From Clostridia bacterium (GTDB lineage: Bacteria; Bacillota; Clostridia; Christensenellales; Aristaeellaceae), in the NCBI GenBank assembly GCA_017431005.1, contig JAFRLY010000057.1, positions 89,481 through 153,480 of the forward strand: a stretch of 64,000 bases of DNA, written 5' to 3'. Shown one piece after another: positions 55,061 through 64,000 of this stretch. Under the pieces are notes generated by a model, which did no database searches, was not told the origin of the DNA, and saw nothing but the letters and a program-made list of their open reading frames with translations. Positions within the stretch are counted from its first letter, which is position 1. Each line of letters begins with the position of its first letter. A program made the position numbers and the translations under genes.

Positions 55061-55522
55061 TTATGCTTCTTCCTTTGCTTTCCGGGCGCGCTCGTTGGTG
55101 TCGATCGTGCCTCTGTAAACCACAAACTTCTGGTACAGGAATTCCGTGATAAAGTTGATCAGCATCGTGCCGGCCTCGACGATGTAGTTGTTGACCAGCG
55201 GCTCGCTGCTCGCCTGGGCGTTGGTGAAGGGATTGGCGCCGGTCAGCGCCGCGGTCCACCAGGTGCTCAGCGGCGTGAACACTACGTAGAACAGCGCCAC
55301 CAGCAGCATGCTCCGCTTGACGTCCGCGTCACTCCGGAAGGTGTATTTCCGGTTGAACGTGAAGTTCCACAGCACGCTCAGGATCAGGGAAACCAGGTAC
55401 GCCAGCCACGGCGCCCAGTGAAACACCTCGTAGAACAGCGTGTAGCTGCCGATCTGGATGATGCCGGCGGAAATGCTGAACAGCGTGAATTTCACCGCCT
55501 GCCAAATCTCGCTCTTTTTCAT
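55061..55522 (-). CDS. GtrA family membrane protein
   Basis: 153-residue protein with four predicted helices. The [21 protein letters not shown] start and [17 protein letters not shown] loop are typical of the GtrA family, which is linked to flipping lipid-linked sugars. The ATG overlaps the tsaD stop as ATGA (55519-55522), giving a coupled start; longer frames upstream lie over tsaD. It ends 10 bp before the uvrA start. Confidence 0.85.
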   Translation of the reverse strand: MKKSEIWQAVKFTLFSISAGIIQIGSYTLFYEVFHWAPWLAYLVSLILSVLWNFTFNRKYTFRSDADVKRSMLLVALFYVVFTPLSTWWTAALTGANPFTNAQASSEPLVNNYIVEAGTMLINFITEFLYQKFVVYRGTIDTNERARKAKEEA

Positions 55523-56601
55523 CTTCTGTCCTCCACCAGCCGCAGGGCCGGCATCGCGTTCATGTCCAGCCCGGCGGTTTCCTCCCGCCGCAGCCGGTAA
55601 TACGCCGCGGACCCGATCATCGCGCCGTTGTCCGTGCACAGGTCGATCCGGGGCATGTAAAGCGGAACGTTCATCCTTCCGCACAGGGCCTCAAACCGGC
55701 GCCGCAGCTCCCGGTTGGCGCTCACGCCGCCCGCCAGGGCCATGGCCGGCCGCCGTCCCGCGGCCGCCTCGTCCCGCAGCATCCGTTCCGCCTTCTCCGC
55801 CAGCTCCGTGCACACCGCGTTCCGGAAGCTGGCCGCCAGGTCCGCCTTCGGCAGCGGCTCGCCCTTCTGCTCAATCTGGTGGCACAGGTTCAGGAAGGCC
55901 GTCTTCAGCCCGCTGAAGCTGTAGTCGTACCGGCCCTCGGTTTTCGGCTTCGGCAGGGAAAACGCCTCGGGGTTTCCCTCCTCGGCCAGCCTGTCGATCC
56001 GCGGGCCTCCGGGATAGGGCAGGCCCAGCACCCGCGCCGCCTTGTCGAAGGCCTCACCCGCGGCGTCGTCCCGGGTCTGGCCGATCAGCCGGTATTCCCC
56101 GTAGTCCCGCACCTCGACGAGGTGGCTGTGGCCGCCGCTGACCACCAGGCACAGGAACGGCGGTTCCAGCTCCGGAGAGGTCAGGAAGTTCGCGCTGACG
56201 TGTCCCTCAATGTGGTTCACGCCGATCAGCGGCTTGTCCGCCGCGAAGGCCAGGCCCTTCATGTAGTTCACGCCCGTCAGCAGCGCGCCCACCAGCCCGG
56301 GGCCGCAGGTCACCGCCAGGGCGTCAATCTCCTCCAGCCGCATTCCCGCCTGCTCCAGTGCCTCCGCGGCCACCCGGGGGCAGGCTTCCATGTGCGCCCG
56401 GCTGGCAATTTCCGGCACCACGCCGCCGTACAGCTCGTGCAGGTCGATCTGGCTGAAAACGACGTTGCTCAGGATCGTCCGGCCGTTCTCAATCACCGCC
56501 GCCGCGGTCTCGTCGCAGCTGGTTTCCAGGGACAGGATCCGGACCTTTTCCTGATCTTTCAGCTTCCGGACCTGAGCCCGGGAGCGCTCTTCATAGTTCA
56601 T
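55519..56601 (-). CDS. tsaD: tRNA threonylcarbamoyltransferase TsaD
   Basis: 360-residue TsaD, catalytic subunit for N6-threonylcarbamoyladenosine at position 37 of ANN-decoding tRNAs. Motifs: LSLETSCDETAAAV, the metal-binding HIEGHVSAN, VSGGHSHLV and CTDNGAMIG. A short 20-residue lead precedes the conserved start. It overlaps the DUF1461 gene by 11 bp. No TsaB or TsaE is in this window. Confidence 0.96.
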   Translation of the reverse strand: MNYEERSRAQVRKLKDQEKVRILSLETSCDETAAAVIENGRTILSNVVFSQIDLHELYGGVVPEIASRAHMEACPRVAAEALEQAGMRLEEIDALAVTCGPGLVGALLTGVNYMKGLAFAADKPLIGVNHIEGHVSANFLTSPELEPPFLCLVVSGGHSHLVEVRDYGEYRLIGQTRDDAAGEAFDKAARVLGLPYPGGPRIDRLAEEGNPEAFSLPKPKTEGRYDYSFSGLKTAFLNLCHQIEQKGEPLPKADLAASFRNAVCTELAEKAERMLRDEAAAGRRPAMALAGGVSANRELRRRFEALCGRMNVPLYMPRIDLCTDNGAMIGSAAYYRLRREETAGLDMNAMPALRLVEDRR

Positions 56602-57319
56602 CCGCAGTCTTCTCTTTTCTCTTCATTCCGTTTCCGGCCCGGATCAGCGCCGCGGCGGCTCCCGCCGCCAGCACGGGCGCGGGCAGAAACAGCAGCGCGC
56701 CCCGCACCCCCAGAGCGACAAAAAACGACGTCGGCATCAGCCGGATCAGCAAGTCCGTCCGGGGGTTCAGCAGCCAGCCGTCGTTCGTAAAGGCGATCCG
56801 GTGGAACGCCGTGAAAAATCCGTCAAAGTCCTCGATGGCCCAGGCGCCGAGCACGATCACCGCGCTCAGCACGATCCCGAGGCCCGTCAGCACGCCCTTT
56901 CCCAGGCGCCGTTTCTCCTCCGGCGTCCGGACCCTGCGGCCCGTCAGCAGGAAAACGATGATCAGCGCCAGCGCGGCGAGCCAGAGCAGGCACACCCGGC
57001 CCGCCAGCAGGATCAGCGCCCGGCAGTCCGCCATGTGCGCCGCCTCGTGCGGCTGGAAGCAGGCGTAGGTGACGCCGTCCTCCCCGGTCAGCAGGTACTG
57101 GAATTCCGCTGTCCGGCCGGTCAGGTACCCGGCAGTCATCTCCGCGGCGCCGCGGTATTCCGCCTCCGGCAGGCCCGAAGCCTCCGGCGGGGCGTGCTTC
57201 AGCATCTCCCGGGCCATCAGCCCGCCGTCCCCTGCCGACAGCCATACCAGGCCGGCGGCGGCAGCCAGCAGCCAGAGGACCGCGGCCAGCAGGCCGGCCG
57301 CGTACAATCCTTTTCTCAT
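56591..57319 (-). CDS. TIGR01906/DUF1461 membrane protein
   Basis: 242-residue integral membrane protein with about five helices. The segments AAHMADCRALI and FHRIAFTNDGWLLNPRTDLLIRLMP are the family signature. Function unknown. Its ATG shares one base with the prfB stop (TAATG at 57319), and its end overlaps tsaD, so prfB, this gene, tsaD, the gtrA-like gene and uvrA form a continuous unit. Confidence 0.85.
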   Translation of the reverse strand: MRKGLYAAGLLAAVLWLLAAAAGLVWLSAGDGGLMAREMLKHAPPEASGLPEAEYRGAAEMTAGYLTGRTAEFQYLLTGEDGVTYACFQPHEAAHMADCRALILLAGRVCLLWLAALALIIVFLLTGRRVRTPEEKRRLGKGVLTGLGIVLSAVIVLGAWAIEDFDGFFTAFHRIAFTNDGWLLNPRTDLLIRLMPTSFFVALGVRGALLFLPAPVLAAGAAAALIRAGNGMKRKEKTADEL

Positions 57320-58419
57320 TACTGCATCTTCAGGTACGCCGTCACGAAGCCTTCCAGATGTCCGTTCATCACGTCGTCAATGTTCCCGCTTTCGTACCCG
57401 GTCCGGTGATCCTTGACCATGGTGTAGGGCTGGAACACGTAGGAGCGGATCTGGCTGCCCCATTCGATCTTCTTCATCTCGCCCTTGATGTCCGCCATCT
57501 GCTGTTCCTTTTCGCGTTCCTTCAGCTCCAGCAGCTTGGCCTTCAGCATCTTTAAGCACGTGGCGCGGTTCTGCACCTGGTCGCGCTCCGTCTGGCAGGC
57601 CACGACGATGCCGGTCGGATAGTGGGTCATCCGGACGGCGGAGCTGGTCTTGTTGACGTTCTGTCCGCCCGCGCCGCTGGAGTGGTAGGTGTCCACCCGC
57701 ACGTCCTTCATGTCGATCTTGATCTCGTCCCCGTCATCCTCCAGCATCGGCGCCACGTCCAGGCTGGAGAAGGAGGTGTGCCGCCGCGCGTTGGCGTCGA
57801 AGGGGGAAATCCGCACCAGCCGGTGCACACCCTTCTCGCCCCGCAGGTAGCCGTAGGCATGGTCGCCGCTGACCTCAAAGGTCACGCTCTTGATGCCGGC
57901 CTCGTCCCCGTCCAGCAGGTCGAGCAGCTTCACCTCGAAGCCCATCTGCTCGCAGTACCGGGTGTACATCCGGTACAGCATCTGGGTCCAGTCCTGCGCC
58001 TCGGTGCCGCCGGCGCCGGCGTGCAGGCTCAGCACCGCGTCGTTGTCGTCGTAGTCGCCCCGCATCAGGGTTTCCAGCTCCAGGGCATCCGCCTGCTCCT
58101 TCAGGTGCGCCAGGGCTTCCCCGGTCTCCCGCACCATGTCCTCGTCGTCGCCCTCCCGGGCCAGCTCCATCATCACGTCGATGTCGTCCGCCTGGGAAAG
58201 CAGTCCCTGATAGTGCTCCAGTTTATTCTTCAGATGTCCAAGCTTCTGGTTCACCCGGGTGGAGCGGTCCGTGTCGTTCCAGAATTCCGGCTGATTCATT
58301 TCCTCGGTCAGCTCGTCAATCTGCTCCTTCATGTGGTCCACATGAAGCGCCTCTCCCGCCGCCAGAATGCTCTTGCGGATTCCCGCGATATCCTGGGCGT
58401 ATTGTTCCAGTTCCAGCAT
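57319..58419 (-). CDS. prfB: peptide chain release factor 2
   Basis: 366-residue RF2. The GGQ motif lies in SSGAGGQNVNKTSSAVRMTH and the stop-codon-reading SPF in ISPFDANARRHTSF. The frame is continuous from MLELEQYAQ through ALHVDHMKEQIDELT, so the programmed +1 frameshift common in RF2 genes is absent here. RBS AAAGGAAAG. Confidence 0.95.
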   Translation of the reverse strand: MLELEQYAQDIAGIRKSILAAGEALHVDHMKEQIDELTEEMNQPEFWNDTDRSTRVNQKLGHLKNKLEHYQGLLSQADDIDVMMELAREGDDEDMVRETGEALAHLKEQADALELETLMRGDYDDNDAVLSLHAGAGGTEAQDWTQMLYRMYTRYCEQMGFEVKLLDLLDGDEAGIKSVTFEVSGDHAYGYLRGEKGVHRLVRISPFDANARRHTSFSSLDVAPMLEDDGDEIKIDMKDVRVDTYHSSGAGGQNVNKTSSAVRMTHYPTGIVVACQTERDQVQNRATCLKMLKAKLLELKEREKEQQMADIKGEMKKIEWGSQIRSYVFQPYTMVKDHRTGYESGNIDDVMNGHLEGFVTAYLKMQ

Positions 58420-58498
58420 ATTTCTTTCCTTTCCGGCTTCCCGCGGAAGCCCCGTTCGTTCTGTTCAGTCTCTGTGCCTCTCTGGTTCAATACGCATG

Positions 58499-61210
<2,712 letters not shown>

Positions 61211-61263
61211 GTCCTCGCTCCTTCAATTCCGCCCGCCTCCGGGCGGACACAACAATACAGATT

Positions 61264-61293
61264 AGTATACCATTATATGCCCCCCTCACGCAA
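61264..61293 (-). promoter_or_regulatory. candidate promoter of secA
   Basis: Minus strand: -35 TTGCGT (61288-61293), 18-bp spacer, -10 TATACT (61264-61269). A second TATAAT-like hexamer lies inside the spacer. Confidence 0.5.
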
Positions 61294-61330
61294 GTTTTTC
61301 CGGCGTCCGGAGCATCCTCCGCCGCAGGCG

Positions 61331-61365
61331 TGAAAAAGCCTGTCCCACTGTCCGGGACAGGCTTT
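61331..61365 (-). terminator. terminator of cysK
   Basis: Perfect 11-bp stem AAGCCTGTCCC/GGGACAGGCTT with a 7-nt loop, followed on the minus strand by TTTTTC. Confidence 0.88.
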
Positions 61366-61379
61366 ATTCAGCGAAAATC

Positions 61380-62312
61380 TTATTCGGTAAACAGCGCGGT
61401 GGAATAGTACCGGTCGCCGCTGTCCGGCAGCAGCGCCACGATGACCTTCCCCTTGTTCTCCGGCCGCTTCGCCAGCTGGATCGCGCCGTACAGGGCCGCG
61501 CCGGAGGAAATGCCGACGGAAATGCCTTCCTTCTTCGCCAGCAGCTTCGCCGTCTCAAACGCGGCGCCGGCAGGAGCCTTAAACACCTCGTCGTAAACCT
61601 TCGTGTTCAGCACGGCCGGCACGAAGCCCGCGCCAATGCCCTGAATCTTATGCGCGCCCGCGCGGCCCTCGGACAGCACCGGGGAATCCTCCGGCTCCAG
61701 CGCCACTACCTTAATGTCCGGGTTTTGCTCCTTCAGGTATTCGCCGGTGCCCGTCACCGTGCCGCCGGTGCCGACGCCCGCGATAAAGATGTCCACCTTC
61801 CCGTCCGTGTCCCGCCAGATTTCCGGTCCGGTGGTCGCCTTATGGACCGCCGGGTTCGCGGGGTTCACGAACTGCCCCGGAATGAAGCTGCCGGGAATTT
61901 CCTGCGCCAGCTCCTCCGCCTTCGCGATGGCGCCCTTCATGCCCTTTGCGCCTTCGGTCAGCACCAGCTCCGCGCCGTAGGCCTTCAGGATGTTCCGCCG
62001 CTCGACGCTCATCGTTTCCGGCATGGTCAGGATGATCCGGTAGCCCTTCGCGGCGGCGATGGCCGACAGGCCGATGCCCGTGTTGCCGGAGGTCGGCTCG
62101 ATGATCACGGAGCCCTCCTTCAGCAGGCCCTTCGCTTCCGCGTCCTCGATCATCGCCTTCGCGATCCGATCCTTGACGCTCCCGGCCGGATTGAAGTACT
62201 CCAGCTTCACCAGCACGGTCGCTTCCAGGCCCAACTCCTTCTCCAGATTCGCCACCTCCACCAGCGGCGTGTTTCCGATCAGTCCCAGGGTTCCTTTATA
62301 AATCTTAGCCAT
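61380..62312 (-). CDS. cysK: cysteine synthase A
   Basis: 310-residue O-acetylserine sulfhydrylase, PLP-dependent. The PLP-lysine motif is [11 protein letters not shown], the substrate loop [11 protein letters not shown], and the PLP phosphate-binding glycine loop is [15 protein letters not shown]. It makes cysteine from O-acetylserine and sulfide. The start at 62312 (MAKIYKG) follows AAGGAG; an in-frame ATG 51 nt further upstream lacks a site. It has a strong promoter of its own with a small dyad at the -35. Confidence 0.95.
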   Translation of the reverse strand: MAKIYKGTLGLIGNTPLVEVANLEKELGLEATVLVKLEYFNPAGSVKDRIAKAMIEDAEAKGLLKEGSVIIEPTSGNTGIGLSAIAAAKGYRIILTMPETMSVERRNILKAYGAELVLTEGAKGMKGAIAKAEELAQEIPGSFIPGQFVNPANPAVHKATTGPEIWRDTDGKVDIFIAGVGTGGTVTGTGEYLKEQNPDIKVVALEPEDSPVLSEGRAGAHKIQGIGAGFVPAVLNTKVYDEVFKAPAGAAFETAKLLAKKEGISVGISSGAALYGAIQLAKRPENKGKVIVALLPDSGDRYYSTALFTE

Positions 62313-62346
62313 TGTTCCACAGCTCCTTCCGGATAAAATTGAGCGC

Positions 62347-62375
62347 AGTATACCTCCATTCACCTACTATGTCAA
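62347..62375 (-). promoter_or_regulatory. strong sigma-A promoter of cysK with overlapping dyad
   Basis: Minus strand: -35 TTGACA (62370-62375), 17-bp spacer, -10 TATACT (62347-62352). ACTAT-N4-ATAGT is centred on the -35, a possible repressor site. Confidence 0.8.
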
Positions 62376-62534
62376 TAGTTAATTATGTTTTTCCCTTGTA
62401 TTTTGCCTCCCGGAGGCCGCCGCAGCCCTGTCAGAAAAACAAAGTCAGTACTTCTCAACCCCGTGCTCCCGTGATATGATGGGATATCCGTTTTCCTGCC
62501 GGAGGCGGACAACAGTCAGAAATGAGGGGTACGC

Positions 62535-63539
62535 ATGAATCTGATCATACCCGAGAACTATAATCCCGTCCTGGACCTGCGGGATACGGAAATCGCCATC
62601 AAGCTGGTCAAGGACTTCTTTGAGCAGGAGCTGGCCAAGGCCCTGAACCTGACCCGTGTTTCCGCCCCGATCATGGTCACGCCGGAAAGCGGCCTGAACG
62701 ACAACCTGAACGGCGTCGAGCGTCCCGTTTCCTTCGACGTGCTGGAGACCGGCCAGACGGTGGAGATCGTCCACTCCCTGGCCAAGTGGAAGCGCCAGGC
62801 CCTGAAGACCTACGGCTTCTCCGTCGGCGAAGGGCTTTACACGGATATGAACGCCATCCGCCGGGACGAGCAGACGGACAATATCCACTCCATCTTCGTG
62901 GACCAGTGGGACTGGGAGCGCATCATGGCGCCCGACGAGCGGAACGAGGACTTCCTGCGGGATATCGTGAACCGCATCTATCTGGTTCTCCGGAAAACGG
63001 AAGGCTATGTCTGCGCCCATTATCCGCATATCAGACCGGAGCTGCCGGATCATATTTCCTTCGTCACCACCCAGGAGCTGGAGGACCGCTATCCGGACCT
63101 GACCTCGAAGCAGCGGGAATATGAGGCCGCGAAGGAATACGGCGCCGTTTTCCTGATGCAGGTCGGCGGCGCGCTCCGCAGCGGAAAGATCCACGACGGC
63201 CGCGCCCCGGACTATGACGACTGGTCCCTGAACGGCGACATCCTCCTCTACGATCCCCTGCTGGATATTTCCCTGGAGGTTTCCTCCATGGGCATCCGCG
63301 TGGATCCGGAGGCCCTGCGCCGCCAGCTGAAGATCCGCGGCTGCGAGGAGCGGGCGGAGCTGCCCTTCCAGAAGGCCCTTCTGAACGGCGAGCTGCCGCA
63401 GACCATCGGCGGCGGCATCGGCCAGAGCCGCATGTGCGTCTACTTCCTGCGCAAGGCCCACGTGGGCGAAGTCCAGGCCAGCCTCTGGCCGGAGGACGTC
63501 CAGCAGGCCTGCCGCGAAGGGAACATCCCTCTGTTGTAA
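62535..63539 (+). CDS. asnA: aspartate--ammonia ligase AsnA
   Basis: 334-residue ammonia-dependent asparagine synthetase, related to class II tRNA synthetases. Matching segments are VSAPIMVTPESGLNDNLNGVERPVSFD, VEIVHSLAKWKRQAL, GLYTDMNAIRRDE and the C-terminal GGGIGQSRMCVYFLRKAHVGEVQ (each known from the family). It makes asparagine from aspartate, ammonia and ATP. RBS GAGGGG. A weak promoter may lie near 62479 (TATGAT); no T-box leader was seen. Confidence 0.95.
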   Translation: MNLIIPENYNPVLDLRDTEIAIKLVKDFFEQELAKALNLTRVSAPIMVTPESGLNDNLNGVERPVSFDVLETGQTVEIVHSLAKWKRQALKTYGFSVGEGLYTDMNAIRRDEQTDNIHSIFVDQWDWERIMAPDERNEDFLRDIVNRIYLVLRKTEGYVCAHYPHIRPELPDHISFVTTQELEDRYPDLTSKQREYEAAKEYGAVFLMQVGGALRSGKIHDGRAPDYDDWSLNGDILLYDPLLDISLEVSSMGIRVDPEALRRQLKIRGCEERAELPFQKALLNGELPQTIGGGIGQSRMCVYFLRKAHVGEVQASLWPEDVQQACREGNIPLL

Positions 63540-63573
63540 TATTTTTTTTAAGGCAAAAAAGGAGAAGTGACTT

Positions 63574-63852
63574 TTGATTCTAGTTACAGCCACCGAGTTC
63601 AGAACGAATCTCGGTCACTACTTAAAACAAGTACTTACAGAGGATATCTGGATTACAAAAAACGGCAAGACAATTGCAAAGCTCACAAATCCAAACGTGT
63701 CAGGAGTGGATTCCATTGCCGGTATTCTGAAAAAACAGATTCCCGATGATACAGACCGTAATTCCTTGAAAGAAGAAAGATTGCTTTCAGAAATTAGCAT
63801 TCCCCTCTATTTTCCCGAGGTAATCCTGGATTTAAAAAATCCCCGCGAATAA
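63574..63852 (+). CDS. Phd/YefM-type antitoxin, orphan
   Basis: 92-residue protein starting at TTG, with GGAGAAG 6-7 nt upstream. The N-terminal MILVTATEFRTNLGHYLKQV and WITKNGKTIAKL match the Phd/YefM DNA-binding fold; the C-terminal part (residues 45-92), which would embrace a toxin, is charged and unstructured-looking. No toxin gene follows: the stop codon sits in a terminator loop, and an unrelated reading frame starts 135 bp later. Base composition is clearly more AT-rich than the rest of the window, suggesting transfer. Confidence 0.8.
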   Translation: MILVTATEFRTNLGHYLKQVLTEDIWITKNGKTIAKLTNPNVSGVDSIAGILKKQIPDDTDRNSLKEERLLSEISIPLYFPEVILDLKNPRE

Positions 63853-63862
63853 GCGGGGATTT
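63837..63862 (+). terminator. terminator of the antitoxin gene
   Basis: AAATCCCCGC pairs with GCGGGGATTT around a 6-nt loop holding the antitoxin stop codon. The T run is short. Confidence 0.7.
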
Positions 63863-63871
63863 CAGACTGTC

Positions 63872-63905
63872 GACAAAGTCCGAGGTTAAGGCCTCGGATT
63901 TTGTC
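63872..63905. repeat. inverted repeat, possible insertion-sequence end or terminator
   Basis: GACAAAGTCCGAGG pairs with CCTCGGATTTTGTC, one G-T pair, 6-nt loop. It follows CTGTCGACAAAG, which recalls terminal repeats of IS1182-like elements. Only one end is visible. Confidence 0.4.
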
Positions 63906-63958
63906 ATATAAAAGTGCCGAGAAGTCAATAAAATCAACACATAGAGGGCGATTTATGG

Positions 63959-63964
63959 TATAAT
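63959..63964 (+). promoter_or_regulatory. -10 element of the edge gene
   Basis: Consensus TATAAT 23 bp before the ATG at 63987; no good -35. Confidence 0.4.
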
Positions 63965-63986
63965 AAAAGCATAAGGAGTGAGCCAT

Positions 63987-64000
63987 ATGCTGCATGAAGA
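63987..64000 (+). CDS. start of an unidentified gene at the window edge
   Basis: ATG CTG CAT GAA with AAGGAG at 63973-63978 and a TATAAT box upstream. Only four full codons (MLHE) are visible, so the product cannot be named. The flanking inverted repeat makes a transposase possible. Confidence 0.5.

Noticed and set aside
58300-58419. Programmed frameshift site expected near the start of prfB
   Set aside because: The reading frame is continuous through the region where the in-frame TGA usually lies.
58430-58455. GGCTTCC/GGAAGCC hairpin between secA and prfB as a terminator
   Set aside because: The stem is short and no T run follows; it lies right before the prfB ribosome site.
62313-62534. 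T-box or other riboswitch before cysK or asnA
   Set aside because: No T-box core sequence or antiterminator pairing is visible and the leaders are short.

Overview
The window is GC-rich, compact bacterial DNA. The housekeeping set (htpG under a CIRCE element, recA, uvrA, tsaD, prfB, secA with a C-terminal metal-binding tail, cysK, asnA), the LplABC/YesMN-type sugar systems, strong AGGAGG ribosome sites and many ATGA overlaps point to a Bacillota member of class Clostridia. The signal peptides and glycosidase-rich operons recall uncultured gut or rumen Christensenellales, but that placement is inference.

Layout. (1) 1-3100: end of a GH31 alpha-xylosidase coupled to a NUDIX hydrolase, then a DUF4298 protein and a histidine phosphatase. 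(2) 3100-6320: an amino-acid ABC transporter (binding protein, permease, ATPase) whose last gene is a DapF/PhzF-fold racemase-like enzyme. (3) 6372-14080: an AraC regulator divergent from an alpha-galactoside operon (GH36-like enzyme, binding protein, two permeases, GH27 alpha-galactosidase, small Cys-rich protein). (4) 14126-42714: a large plant-polysaccharide locus. It holds two GH78-type enzymes, two GH2, two GH3, a DUF5060/DUF5605 glycosidase, a GH105 unsaturated rhamnogalacturonyl hydrolase, a large esterase-like alpha/beta hydrolase, a YesL (DUF624) protein, a YesM/YesN two-component system, a binding protein plus two permeases, a MATE exporter, and a secreted protein of unknown function. 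The gene set resembles the Bacillus yes/yte rhamnogalacturonan-I system. (5) 42775-63540: housekeeping genes, an RsbU-like phosphatase, a lone DNA methyltransferase, and amino-acid transporter genes attached to recA. (6) 63540-64000: an AT-rich patch with an orphan Phd/YefM antitoxin and what may be the edge of an insertion sequence.

The strongest unexplained signal is regulatory. Four promoters in region 4 (genes starting at 28485, 34675, 37650 and 37883) each carry two direct TCGGA-like half-sites exactly 21 bp apart. A -10 hexamer lies 35-36 nt downstream of the second half-site, and none has a recognisable -35. This looks like the operator of the locally encoded YesN-type response regulator. 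It would tie the binding protein and permeases, yesL, the esterase, the glycosidase operon and the MATE/GH3 unit into one regulon.

No rRNA, tRNA, CRISPR array or complete mobile element was seen. No gap between genes exceeds 300 bases.
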